Positions 9,629 through 17,696 of a DNA stretch of 64,000 bases are shown here, piece after piece. The translations under genes were made by a program, and so were the position numbers. This stretch comes from JANRIC01 sp033765345. GTDB lineage: Bacteria > Bacteroidota > Bacteroidia > Cytophagales > Microscillaceae. The number at the start of each line of letters is the position of its first letter. Positions within the stretch are counted from its first letter, which is position 1. The stretch lies in NCBI GenBank assembly GCA_033765345.1, contig JANRIC010000185.1, positions 1 through 64,000 of the forward strand, read 5' to 3'. The notes under the pieces were generated by a model. That model worked only from the letters and a program-made list of their open reading frames with translations, did not search any database and had not been told where the DNA came from.

Positions 9629-10421
9629 GCTTATTGTCAGGTGAAGTTAGTTCATAAAGGTCATTTACTTCATAATCTCTTTGTAATTCCCAGTCAGTGT
9701 AAGCAAAGGCTTCGTATTCATACTGCATTAAATCTATATTGTACCCAACAGGTAAGTTTTCAAAATACATAAATTTACTATTTGGTGTTGGTCTTGGCTT
9801 AAAACCTTTGGAACGTTGTACTCCCTCTTTCAAAGTTTGCTCTTTGATAAAAACAGAACTTAACTTAAAACTCTTTTCCGTTGAGCTAAAAGATTTAATA
9901 TCATATTCTTGGAAATTATCCCACCAAACAGAAAAATCATTCTTACCCAAATAAGGTAAATATTCAGCTTTTGAGTTTTTCAGGTAATCGTACAATTGGG
10001 TATGCAACTCATTATCATTCTCCAATAACAAATAACAACGATAAGCAGGTTTGATAAGAGTTTGTTCTGATATAATCAAATTACCGTCTAAATTGGCATA
10101 ACCTACGCCATTACTATATTTGATGACAGTCTTTTGAAAATTCCCATTTTCATCCTGAAGTGGTTTGATACCAATTTTTAACTCCTTTAATTCCTCAAAA
10201 TATTTTGGTAAAATCGTTTTTCGTTTTTTACCTTGCTTAGGTTGCTTTAATTCTTCCTCTTTTGCCTCAGAAAAACCACCTAAACCAAGAATAGCACCTA
10301 ATATTCCCAATAATGCAGGTTTATGAAGCATATTGAAGCTAAGATAAATAGGCTCATTGGTATCTGGTTTTTTCAAAAAACCAAAATCAGCTTTTAAATC
10401 AACAGAAATAATTTTTTCCAT
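9606..10421 (-). CDS. cas5: Cascade subunit Cas5 (type I-B)
   Basis: Cas5 is a RAMP-fold Cascade subunit that caps the crRNA 5' handle. The 271-residue product begins MEKIISVDLKADFGFLKKP and contains the GILGAILGLGG glycine-rich segment after FNMLHKPALLG, typical of Cas5b. The length is usual for the subtype. The ATG at 10421 is the only reasonable start. It overlaps cas3 by 23 bp at its 3' end. It is separated from cas7 by the second DUF559 cassette and a five-copy 39-bp repeat, although the two genes are normally adjacent; that gap is the clearest sign that the cassette is a late insertion. Confidence 0.95.
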   Translation of the reverse strand: MEKIISVDLKADFGFLKKPDTNEPIYLSFNMLHKPALLGILGAILGLGGFSEAKEEELKQPKQGKKRKTILPKYFEELKELKIGIKPLQDENGNFQKTVIKYSNGVGYANLDGNLIISEQTLIKPAYRCYLLLENDNELHTQLYDYLKNSKAEYLPYLGKNDFSVWWDNFQEYDIKSFSSTEKSFKLSSVFIKEQTLKEGVQRSKGFKPRPTPNSKFMYFENLPVGYNIDLMQYEYEAFAYTDWELQRDYEVNDLYELTSPDNKHEIIQLF

Positions 10422-10466
10422 AATTTTACTCTTAAATTTTGTTCATACTCTTCCCCAAAAATTCCC

Positions 10467-10656
10467 CTCCTATTTTAGGAGGGGCTAGGGGTGGTAAAAT
10501 CTCATCTCCTATTTTAGGAGGGGCTAGGGGTGGTAAAATCTCATCTCCTATTTTAGGAGGGGCTAGGGGTGGTAAAATCTCATCTCCTATTTTAGGAGGG
10601 GCTAGGGGTGGTAAAATCTCATCTCCCATTTTAGGAGGGGCTAGGGGTGGTAAAAT
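10467..10656. repeat. Five tandem copies of a 39-bp hairpin repeat
   Basis: Five head-to-tail copies starting at 10467, 10506, 10545, 10584 and 10623. Each has the palindrome CTCCTATTTTAGGAG followed by GGGCTAGGGGTGG and an AAAATCTCAT tail. The unit is 39 bp, a multiple of three, so it stays open on both strands (for example PPLAPPKIGDEIL on the minus strand), but I see no reason to call a gene. The last copy contains the 3' end and stop codon of the DUF559 gene. Confidence 0.97.
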
Positions 10657-11011
10657 TCTCACATATCCTTTCCAATACCCCTTCCAAGTCCTCAAACACT
10701 TCTTTATTTTCAAATCTAACTACACGAATATTCAAACTATTGAGGTAGTCTGTTCTTTCTTGGTCATAAGCCAAGCCAGCCTCCGTATAATGTTGGCTTC
10801 CGTCCAATTCTATACAAAGCCTCTCCGACGGACAATAAAAGTCAAGAATATAATTCCCCACACTGTGTTGCCTCCTGAATTTTCTGCCTTTTAGTTGGCT
10901 CCTTTGTAGGGATTTCCAGAGAGTAGCCTCCGAAGGCGTACCATTATTTCGCAAATCCTTACGAAATTGCTTAAGTTCTTTTCGGTTGTGTATTTGTTCG
11001 TAATCGCTCAT
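10631..11011 (-). CDS. DUF559 domain protein (Vsr-like endonuclease), cassette 2
   Basis: A 126-residue DUF559 protein, a paralogue of the one at 5901-6287. The fold signature is intact: Glu28 (in PSEATLW), Asp57 (in ILDFYC), and Glu68 and Asp70 (in CIELDGSQH). I chose the ATG of MSDYEQ over a GTG at 11035. The final residues FTTPSPS and the TAA stop are encoded by the fifth copy of the 39-bp hairpin repeat, and an inverted copy lies upstream at 11028-11068, so gene and repeats form one unit. It splits cas7 from cas5 on the operon's strand, and transcription probably reads through. A defence role is possible but unsupported; a mobile-element role is suggested by the architecture. Confidence 0.9.
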   Translation of the reverse strand: MSDYEQIHNRKELKQFRKDLRNNGTPSEATLWKSLQRSQLKGRKFRRQHSVGNYILDFYCPSERLCIELDGSQHYTEAGLAYDQERTDYLNSLNIRVVRFENKEVFEDLEGVLERICENFTTPSPS

Positions 11012-11027
11012 AGTTTTAGTGGGTTTT

Positions 11028-11068
11028 ACAACCACCCCTGCCCCTCCTTTGGAAGGAGGGGAGCTTTT
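11028..11068. repeat. Upstream inverted copy of the DUF559 hairpin repeat
   Basis: ACCACCCCTGCCCCTCC, a TTTGGAA turn and GGAGGGGAGC. Its reverse complement matches the 39-bp units at 10467-10656 (hairpin, then GGGGCAGGGGTGG). It ends 7 bp before the cas7 stop codon. Confidence 0.85.
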
Positions 11069-11074
11069 GGGAGA

Positions 11075-12037
11075 TTATTTTATTTCAGTTCCTGATGTCA
11101 AATCAAATTTACTGGTTTTTTCAGTAGGTTCGTCTTTAATAGATATACTTTCAGGCAAATAATAAATTTCAACAGATTCTATTTCACTTTTATTTTTCTC
11201 AAAAACGCTGGTAAAATCAGCTAAGTCAACCTCTATTTTTCCCTTTGAATCCTTATCTAACTTAACCAATGTAGAGAAGTTTGGCAATACCGTTTTAGAG
11301 TCTTCATTCAGTTTCACCCACAACAAAAACTCATTATCTGAACCCGCTTTGGCGGCTGAATCATAATAAGTAACCCCTTTTTGTAAAGCATCTTTTAGAA
11401 TAGTAATATCAGCTTCTTGCAGGTTTAAGCTTTCATCACCAGCCAGTTTTACTACTTCACCCAAGTTTTTAGGATTGATGGAAAAGTGATGTAGGTAATG
11501 CCCTTCTTGTAATTTTGACTGACGACCTAATGTGGTTGCTTCTTTATCTTCACTTTTTTCATCAGGGTTTCGAAATGGAGACATAATTTGTTCAGAAAAA
11601 ATATTGTTTTCTTTCCAAATATTTACTCCATGATTGATTTGAGTTGGTCCGTGAATAGATAATGCAACATTTTCTTCCTTGGTCTTGCCCTTTTTGGCAA
11701 ATGTTGCCCCAAACAATTTAATGTCTAAGCAACTCAATAAGTTCTTGGCTACACTTGCTTTGCTTTCTTTCTCCTTACTACTGTTTGGGAAAGCATTAGT
11801 ATAAGCCTCGTCCAAACTCATAGGAACAAAATCACTTTTCATAGTTTTAAAATACAAGAGCTTTGAATCATGTATGGATTTGATATAATTTTTAACAGCA
11901 TACTTCAATGCCTTATCCGTAGCATATACTACTCCATTGGGCAAAGTACGGGGCTGACCGCTAAAATCAGCATTGTAGTTCGAGTTGATAGATTTGACAA
12001 TTACACAGCCAAATACACGATTTTTGAATTGAGTCAT
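11075..12037 (-). CDS. cas7: Cascade backbone subunit Cas7 (type I-B)
   Basis: Cas7 polymerises along the crRNA spacer to form the Cascade backbone. The 320-residue protein begins MTQFKNRVFGCVIVKSINSN, the first beta strand of the RAMP fold, followed by SGQPRTLPNG and a helix that contains ATDKALKYAVKNYIK; these are hallmarks of Cas7b/Csh2-type subunits. Later segments include GPTQINHGVNIW and GHYLHHFSINP. The length is usual. It lies 19 bp downstream of cas8b on the same strand, so the two are one transcript. DUF559 cassette 2 follows immediately, its outer repeat 7 bp from the cas7 stop codon. Confidence 0.95.
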   Translation of the reverse strand: MTQFKNRVFGCVIVKSINSNYNADFSGQPRTLPNGVVYATDKALKYAVKNYIKSIHDSKLLYFKTMKSDFVPMSLDEAYTNAFPNSSKEKESKASVAKNLLSCLDIKLFGATFAKKGKTKEENVALSIHGPTQINHGVNIWKENNIFSEQIMSPFRNPDEKSEDKEATTLGRQSKLQEGHYLHHFSINPKNLGEVVKLAGDESLNLQEADITILKDALQKGVTYYDSAAKAGSDNEFLLWVKLNEDSKTVLPNFSTLVKLDKDSKGKIEVDLADFTSVFEKNKSEIESVEIYYLPESISIKDEPTEKTSKFDLTSGTEIK

Positions 12038-12056
12038 ATTTAAAGTATTTTAAAAG

Positions 12057-14039
12057 TTAAATTATTTTTTTAAAAATGGTTTCAGAGAAGTAACCCGCTA
12101 AAATGAAGGGTAGTAGGTCTTTAAGGTTTGTAGTATCTGGTTCAAAACCCATTACTTCACACATGATACGGTCAAAAGCATATCTGGTATTACCTTTATA
12201 AAAAGGAATAGCGTGTTTATAGGTGTCAAAAGCCCTTGCAATGGCTAATTTGAACAAATTTGCATCTGTTTTTTGCAAAAATGGCTCTAACAAAGCGTGA
12301 GTTCTATCCCCTGCTTCACTTTGTCCAAGCAAATACCTTATCAATTGTCCCGAAGCAAAAGCAAATTCCTCATCATTTTTCAATGAAAGTGTATCATCTT
12401 CTGCTACTTTTTTTGTCTGTTCTAACAGAACCCTTGTTTTATTTATCATATCATTATTAGTTTTTGAATTGTTGAAATCAAAATAATTGTAAAGGCTAAA
12501 CCATATATTGAGTTTTTCTTTGATAGAACACTCTTTTGTATGGTTTCTGTCTTTGTACTCATCTGCTCGCAAATCATCCAAGATACCTTTGAGCATAATA
12601 TCCTGAAACACAAAATCTTGAATAGACTCACGTTTTGATTTATATACATAATCATAAAATGCTTTGCGGTATTTGAGGACTTGAGTAAGAATATTATTGA
12701 AATTCTTTTTGTTTTTTTCCAAATAACTGATGATCCCTTTTATTTGGTTTTTACTTTGTTTGTCATTAAAATCAAAAAAATATCTTGCAGTTATTCCACC
12801 ACCTTCATATGTTGAAACTAAAACCCCATCAAATATTTTACTTGTAATTTCCCTTTCAAATTCAAAGACATTTTTAATCTTTTTAGCTACTTTACCACCT
12901 AAAGGAAATATCTCCTCAATCTGCATATCTTTGATTTCATATTGAAACGAAGGAACAAAATCAAGGTCAAATACTCTAAATCCTTTTTGAGAAACGAATT
13001 GAAAGAATAACAAATAATAATTTCCCAAATCACTTTTGGTATCAGGACTTTCAAAAATTTTTTTGATAATTTCAGAATAGGTAGTCTTACCATTTTCCTT
13101 TAATATAGAAATCACTTTTCCATTAAGCTCTTTTTTGTCAATAAAAATAGGACAGGGATTAGGTAAGACTTTATTGCCATCTTCATTTCTTCTACCGACT
13201 AATTCAAAGAATTTCCAAATATCTACGGCATCGGAACTATCAATTAACATATTTAACTCAAATGGTGCGGTTTTATGTTCTAAAAACATCTTTTCTTTAC
13301 TAAATACATTCAAAGTATCACTGACTTGATACTTCTTATCATTAAATTTTATGGCGGATTTCGGTTTATTAAAAACTCCTCTTTCAGATAAGTATTTTTG
13401 ATAGGCTGATTCAAAATCGTTTTCAGTAGGTTTGTTTAAAAAAATAAAAATTGCTTTTGCTTTATTTTTTTCAAGCATCTCTTTTGAAAACTTTATTAAA
13501 TTCTGTTTGCAAAAATTACTAAAAGAATTAAACCAATCTTGATGCTCCTGATTATCTTTGTCAATAAACGTTTCTGCAACTTCAAAATACCCTTTAATTT
13601 TTTCATTTATTACAGTTTCAGGATACCCCTTTGTTTTGCCGGTTTTAGCATCTATTGATTCAAGCAAAATATCTTTTTTAAAGCCTATTCCAAAAGGAGA
13701 ACCTATTTCAAATGACTGATTATAACGTTTATTTGCAGTAAGCATAGATGAATTAGTAAGTCTTGCTAAACATTTTTTAAAAAAAGGATTCATCTCTGTT
13801 TCTTCTTCACTATTTTCTTGAGGAAAAAGTGAAGACTCATCTTTTTTTGCTTTCTTGGGCTTTTCTTTCTTTTCAGCAGTTTTAGGTTTTGGCTTTTTGT
13901 AAACTCCTTTCTCAAAAGAAATCAAATTACCTTCTTCATCTAAATCCACAAAGATATACAAACCTTCATCAAGGCTAAGATTATAAGAAAATACCTCTTG
14001 TGGCAAGTCTTTTACAAAATTTACAATTTCTGTTTTCAT
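12057..14039 (-). CDS. cas8b: Cascade large subunit Cas8b (TM1802/Csh1 type)
   Basis: Cas8b recognises the PAM and positions the target DNA and Cas3. The 660-residue protein is assigned by its place between cas6 and cas7 and by features such as SSMLTANKRYNQSFEIGSPF near residue 100. A lysine-rich linker covers about residues 50-70. The C-terminal 130 residues are helical and basic and resemble the small-subunit (Cas11-like) part of Cas8b. An in-frame ATG at 12449 with an A-rich leader could start a separate 130-residue Cas11 product, as is known for some type I-B systems; that is an inference here. Large-subunit sequences diverge strongly, so the subtype rests partly on the neighbours. Confidence 0.9.
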   Translation of the reverse strand: MKTEIVNFVKDLPQEVFSYNLSLDEGLYIFVDLDEEGNLISFEKGVYKKPKPKTAEKKEKPKKAKKDESSLFPQENSEEETEMNPFFKKCLARLTNSSMLTANKRYNQSFEIGSPFGIGFKKDILLESIDAKTGKTKGYPETVINEKIKGYFEVAETFIDKDNQEHQDWFNSFSNFCKQNLIKFSKEMLEKNKAKAIFIFLNKPTENDFESAYQKYLSERGVFNKPKSAIKFNDKKYQVSDTLNVFSKEKMFLEHKTAPFELNMLIDSSDAVDIWKFFELVGRRNEDGNKVLPNPCPIFIDKKELNGKVISILKENGKTTYSEIIKKIFESPDTKSDLGNYYLLFFQFVSQKGFRVFDLDFVPSFQYEIKDMQIEEIFPLGGKVAKKIKNVFEFEREITSKIFDGVLVSTYEGGGITARYFFDFNDKQSKNQIKGIISYLEKNKKNFNNILTQVLKYRKAFYDYVYKSKRESIQDFVFQDIMLKGILDDLRADEYKDRNHTKECSIKEKLNIWFSLYNYFDFNNSKTNNDMINKTRVLLEQTKKVAEDDTLSLKNDEEFAFASGQLIRYLLGQSEAGDRTHALLEPFLQKTDANLFKLAIARAFDTYKHAIPFYKGNTRYAFDRIMCEVMGFEPDTTNLKDLLPFILAGYFSETIFKKII

Positions 14040-14127
14040 TGATTTATTAAGTGTTTAAGTTCAAAGACCTTGAAGTTGTATCCATAACAATCACAAGATA
14101 AACCTCTTTTTACTACTTTCATCCAAT

Positions 14128-14934
14128 CTACCCTTCCCCTCCCTTTTTAATCCTAGCGCATCCGAAGCCCTGGCTGCCTTTTTCTCCGAAGCCAGCCAGG
14201 AGACCGCAGCGGATGAGTTCTTTGGGGGCATCGAGTTCGAAGTCAAACATATAGCCTTTGATTTTGGTCTCTTCGGGGGTATGCGCCTTGATGCGGATAA
14301 GTCGGGGTTTGGGGTTTTCGCTCAGGAGTTTGAAGCGGATTGTTGTCTCTGGCTGCTGCAAGGGCGAAGCCAGACCGGCACGTACGGCACTTTCGTATTT
14401 ATCTTGCAGGTTTTGGACAAAAATCCGCTCAAAGTCAGAGTCCCTCGGGCTGAGATACTCAGCGATAAGCCGCCCATTGACCCTTTCTGAAGGTTTGCTG
14501 ACCACGATGGGCGATAAAGTCTTAAAGCGCAGCGCACCATCGGGCACCTGCACCGCGATACATTGTATTTCAGTCACCCGGAGCCTTACCTGACTGATCT
14601 CGTCGCCCAAACGCAAATCCTGGTGACTAAAAAGAGACATCACCATAGACTCCGCAGCCTTATCCACATAAAAAGAAATAAAAAAAGAAATTTCATCGCT
14701 GAGGATTTTCATGCGGTCGTCCAAGATTTTGTAGCGAGAGACATACACATTGGAAAAAGTAAAAAGCTTAAAGTGTTTGTTTCCCATCACATAACCTTTT
14801 TGATGAAGGAACTGAGAAAAATCACTGTCGCCTTGCTGAATCAAGCGATAAATCCACGAACTAAGCTCGTATTGGTACGATAAGGGGAGGATACTCGACT
14901 TCTCCAACACCCGAAAAATGATTTTGAATATCAT
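14128..14934 (-). CDS. cas6: CRISPR pre-crRNA endoribonuclease Cas6
   Basis: Cas6 cuts the array transcript within each repeat, leaving the AUUGAAAC 5' handle. The 268-residue protein has the family start (MIFKIIFRVLEKSSILPLSY, then QYELSSWIYRLI), the conserved His44 in the FLHQKGY motif, and the C-terminal glycine-rich loop GLLAGFGEKGSQGFG. I chose the ATG at 14934; an upstream TTG adds only two residues. It is the first gene of the cas operon, 88 bp upstream of cas8b. A minus-strand TAAATTTG at 15015-15022, about 80 bp upstream, fits the Bacteroidota -7 box and is a plausible operon promoter. Confidence 0.95.
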   Translation of the reverse strand: MIFKIIFRVLEKSSILPLSYQYELSSWIYRLIQQGDSDFSQFLHQKGYVMGNKHFKLFTFSNVYVSRYKILDDRMKILSDEISFFISFYVDKAAESMVMSLFSHQDLRLGDEISQVRLRVTEIQCIAVQVPDGALRFKTLSPIVVSKPSERVNGRLIAEYLSPRDSDFERIFVQNLQDKYESAVRAGLASPLQQPETTIRFKLLSENPKPRLIRIKAHTPEETKIKGYMFDFELDAPKELIRCGLLAGFGEKGSQGFGCARIKKGGEG

Positions 14935-15014
14935 ATACAATGAATTTTTTTAAGGTTTTTTGATCTCTTTTACCCTTCAACGCCCGTGGTCTGTGTCATC
15001 ACAGATCACTCATA

Positions 15015-15022
15015 CAAATTTA
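15015..15022 (-). promoter_or_regulatory. Candidate -7 box of the cas operon
   Basis: On the minus strand this reads TAAATTTG, matching the Bacteroidota -7 consensus TAnnTTTG, about 80 bp upstream of cas6. No convincing -33 TTTG was found at 19-21 bp, so the call is tentative. Confidence 0.35.
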
Positions 15023-15063
15023 TAAAAAGCCATTGACAACTACTGTCACAGGTTCAAAACCTA

Positions 15064-15117
15064 AACCTATAAGGTTTCTAAAAACCTAAAAACCTAAACC
15101 TAAAAACCTTATAGGTT
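15064..15117 (-). terminator. Inverted repeat after the helical-protein gene
   Basis: Two perfect 14-bp arms (AACCTATAAGGTTT at 15064-15077 and its complement at 15104-15117) with a loop rich in AACCTAAA repeats. It starts 6 bp after the stop codon of the upstream gene and lies before the cas promoter region, so it could separate the two transcripts. There is no clean T-run, so a repeat element is also possible. Confidence 0.5.
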
Positions 15118-15123
15118 TTAACA

Positions 15124-15813
15124 TTACTGCTGATTCTCAGGCGGTATCTCCTTATTTTTTCCCCTGGCTCTCAGATCGATGATGATTCGAGCATTGGTAT
15201 AGCCAGTATAAAACTGCGCTTCTTCCTTACGGAGCATTTGCATCAGACCGTCGAGGCGTTCTTTGAGCAGCACGTCTATTTCTGCGAAGGTTTTGCGGAG
15301 GTTGAGCGTTGTTCCTTTTTTGCCAATCTGGCTTACCCGTGTACTGGGCATCGCCTCCGAAAATTTTTGGATCGCTTCGGCCAGTTTGTCTAAGAGTTCT
15401 TGCGTGACGCGGTACTCTGCCAGTTGGGCTAGGTTTTCCTTCGCCTTGTCGTGGATGATCTGCGCCCGGTCTTTGAGTACATTGTGGGCTGTTTTACGCA
15501 AGGTGGATTCTGAATAGGCTATTTCCTGCTTCAAAACGGCATTTTTGAAAAACGTAGCGTATACCTTTACCTTACCTGCTACTTCACTGGCCAGGTCTAT
15601 CAGATCTTCGCGCCATTCGTTTTTTTGTTTGGTTATTCCGGTGATCTGTGTTTCCTGATTTTTTTTGTTTTCCTCTACGCGCCCTACTAATTCTTTAAAT
15701 TGTGCGAAAGACTCCGTAAAATGCGGCAAAGCATTTAACATTGTTTCGTGTGTGCTTAGGTAACGAATCACAGCTTGATACATCGTGAATTTGTTTTCTT
15801 GATTTGTAGTCAT
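15124..15813 (-). CDS. Hypothetical helical protein upstream of cas6
   Basis: A 229-residue, predominantly helical, charged protein with no signal peptide or membrane segment; I do not recognise its family. The stretch around 40-75 (VGRVEENKKNQETQITGITK) and much of 85-160 look like coiled coil. The C-terminal part has LLKERLDGLMQMLRKEEAQF and then YTGYTNARIIID. It lies 190 bp upstream of cas6 on the same strand, separated by an inverted repeat, and downstream of the WYL regulator and 21-bp repeats. It may be structural or DNA-associated, but nothing in the sequence ties it to CRISPR function beyond proximity. Confidence 0.7.
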   Translation of the reverse strand: MTTNQENKFTMYQAVIRYLSTHETMLNALPHFTESFAQFKELVGRVEENKKNQETQITGITKQKNEWREDLIDLASEVAGKVKVYATFFKNAVLKQEIAYSESTLRKTAHNVLKDRAQIIHDKAKENLAQLAEYRVTQELLDKLAEAIQKFSEAMPSTRVSQIGKKGTTLNLRKTFAEIDVLLKERLDGLMQMLRKEEAQFYTGYTNARIIIDLRARGKNKEIPPENQQ

Positions 15814-15934
15814 ACACTTTTTGGTTTAGAAATTTATGATATGTAATAAAATAGGTTTCTTGTATCATTCATAAGCTTTATTATTCCTTAAGAAAGCTTT
15901 TCTTTATTTGTACTTGTCTTCGCTTAAATTAAAA

Positions 15935-16228
15935 AGGCTTTTCTTAACTTGTATTTGGCTTTACTTAGGTGAAAGAAGGCTTTTCTCGACCTAAAGTTGG
16001 ATTCGCTTAAGACAAAGTTGGATTCGCTTGAGTTAAAATTGGATTCGCTTAAGACAAAGTAGGATTCGCTTAAGTTAAAGAGGGCTTTTCTTGACCTAAA
16101 GTTGAATTCGCTTAAGACAAAGTTGGATTCGCTTGAGTTGAAGACGACTCCGCAAAAGTTAAAGATAGTTTCGCAAGAAACAATCAGCGTTTCCTTAGGA
16201 GAAAATAAAGCTCGCTGAGGTAAAAAGG
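15935..16228. repeat. Fourteen 21-bp tandem repeats
   Basis: Fourteen units of exactly 21 bp without an indel, consensus near TGGATTCGCTTAAGTTAAAGT; the central units are most alike and the ends diverge. The period equals seven codons. On the minus strand the array lies in an open frame (15924-16247, GTG start 4 bp after the stop of the WYL gene) encoding heptads such as LSESNFN, SSESNFV and SRKAFFH. Exact phase retention despite divergence hints at coding selection, but a non-coding minisatellite is equally possible, so I list it as a repeat and not a gene. Confidence 0.85.
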
Positions 16229-16250
16229 CGCATTTCTTTATCTTCACGGC

Positions 16251-17156
16251 TCAAAATTTTAAGTTTTTAATTCTTTGATTGAGATAATTTTTGAGTTTCT
16301 GCGGTGCAATCACCAGAATATCGCCCGGAAGACCAAGAATAAATCTGCCGATGCCCTTTTCATCGTGTACATGGACTTCAAAGCTGTAGGGATGCGAGTA
16401 ACGGGCATTCGTCAAAGAGGTATGAGGTTTGGCGGCGGGGTATTCCTCGATCAGCAGGCGATAGGCGCGGTCGTTTAGGAGTAGCTTTACTGGCCAACTT
16501 TCCGCACCGATAAAACCAAACAAGTCCGGCGCATCCACAGTTTGGGCATACGTTTGGTGCTGGTCAAGAAGCTCCACATTGCCTATACGCTCCACTTTGA
16601 AAGCCTTGACCTGCGCACTTTCCGGTTCGTAGGCTTGGAGGGTGCTGTAGTTATCCCCAAACATCAGCGGCTCCACGAGGCGGTCACGAATACTTTGGGT
16701 ATTGGCGGAGTGATATTTCTTGAGGATTACGCAGCGATGCTCCTCGATGGCTTGCGCCAGCTTACGAATTAGAGCCGCATTGACGGTTTTGAGGTAGTTT
16801 TCGGCCAGGGGTTGTAATTCAGAATGGATAAAAAGCTTCTTAAAGATCGAGTCCCTGAGTGGATTTTGTTCGCTCCTTCCTCGCAGCAGGTCTCGCAGCA
16901 GTTGGCTTTCTTCAAAGGTAAACAACACACCCTTTTCGGCGGGGTACTTGTCTATGATCAGGAAAAAACAATTGTTCGCATCCTGATCTATCAGATAACC
17001 CAGGTCTTCCAGCAATTCCATATATCGCTGTACCGTTCGTTTATGTTTACCCACATAACGCGCAAGTTGTTCTAAGGTCTTGTAGGGTCTTTCGGAAAGG
17101 TGTCGAATCAATTGAAAAACTTTCAGCATTTTCTGCTGTTCTATATAGCCACTCAT
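16251..17156 (-). CDS. WYL-domain transcriptional regulator
   Basis: A 301-residue regulator with an N-terminal HTH (QLARYVGKHKRTVQRYMELL) and a WYL-type ligand-binding domain. HRCVILKKYHSA and VEPLMFGDNYSTLQAYEPES match the start of the WYL domain, although the W-Y-L residues are altered. Such proteins often sense nucleic-acid ligands and in several bacteria control CRISPR or other defence genes. I prefer the ATG at 17156, just before the HTH; an upstream ATG at 17219 adds 21 residues without family support. It is the nearest regulator to the cas operon, on the same strand. An imperfect inverted repeat near its start (17201-17252) could be an autoregulatory site. The link to CRISPR is inference from location. 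Confidence 0.85.
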   Translation of the reverse strand: MSGYIEQQKMLKVFQLIRHLSERPYKTLEQLARYVGKHKRTVQRYMELLEDLGYLIDQDANNCFFLIIDKYPAEKGVLFTFEESQLLRDLLRGRSEQNPLRDSIFKKLFIHSELQPLAENYLKTVNAALIRKLAQAIEEHRCVILKKYHSANTQSIRDRLVEPLMFGDNYSTLQAYEPESAQVKAFKVERIGNVELLDQHQTYAQTVDAPDLFGFIGAESWPVKLLLNDRAYRLLIEEYPAAKPHTSLTNARYSHPYSFEVHVHDEKGIGRFILGLPGDILVIAPQKLKNYLNQRIKNLKF

Positions 17157-17200
17157 CGGATCAAATTTTGGGTTGAATATTTGGTAAGATAAGCGTATTT

Positions 17201-17252
17201 GGCTGAATTTAAAACACATTGTAATAAATTAGGTGTTTTTGAATAATTCAGC
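17201..17252. promoter_or_regulatory. Imperfect inverted repeat near the WYL gene start
   Basis: GGCTGAATTTAAAACAC (17201-17217) is mirrored by GTGTTTTTGAATAATTCAGCC (17232-17252), with a small bulge. Its location just upstream of the regulator is compatible with an operator. An intergenic repeat is the alternative. Confidence 0.35.
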
Positions 17253-17696
17253 CTTAAAATTTGGTGTTTGATGGATTAAGGAGGAGTTTTAGAAAATAAT
17301 TTGGGAGTTTAATTCAAATAAATTAATGTTTTTTGGAAGGCTTATTAAAACCCGGAAAGGTTTAGCTGTATTTGTTGCCTGCCTAATGGGTCTTGTAATA
17401 TTTGATCAGGATTATAAAAAAAACGGGGCTTATCTGACAAATTGTGTGGATAATACATATTGGTTCTTCCAAGTCGCCGTAGTCTGTGTTCTTACTACCC
17501 AAGCGAAGGGGTCGCTTAAAGCGACCCCTTCGCTGCCCAATAAACCTCCGCCCAGCTTGGTGTCTTCACCAAGCCCCGGTTGAGTGAAAATACAGTGCTA
17601 GAATCCTCTTACTCTTAACTCCATTCTCCATTCTAATTCCCTGGTCTGTGTGCCACAGACCAGGGAGTAGATGGATTGATTAGTAGTTTTTGGGTT
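17220..17696. other. Gene-free stretch with hairpin repeats
   Basis: No convincing gene lies between the WYL regulator and the PIN toxin. Two strong hairpins are present. At 17502-17534, AGCGAAGGGGTCGCTT pairs with its complement around one base; its GGTCGCTT core resembles the hairpin at 5557-5581. At 17639-17665, CCCTGGTCTGTG pairs with CACAGACCAGGG around TGC, and a decayed copy lies at 18514-18540. A few CCATTCT heptamers occur at about 17618-17635. An 85-codon plus-strand frame here reads through a hairpin and is not credible. Confidence 0.7.

Noticed and set aside
10432..10894. Repetitive frames on both strands such as PPLAPPKIGDE and ILGGARGGKIS
   Set aside because: Products of a 39-bp repeat that is a multiple of three; no start signal or family.
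15064..15117. Inverted repeat with AACCTATAAGGTTT arms as a site-specific recombination site
   Set aside because: There is no recombinase nearby, and its position after a stop codon fits a terminator or common intergenic repeat better.
17326..17583. An 85-codon plus-strand frame with a hydrophobic start
   Set aside because: It reads through a 33-bp hairpin and a low-complexity proline tail, and lacks any homologous pattern.
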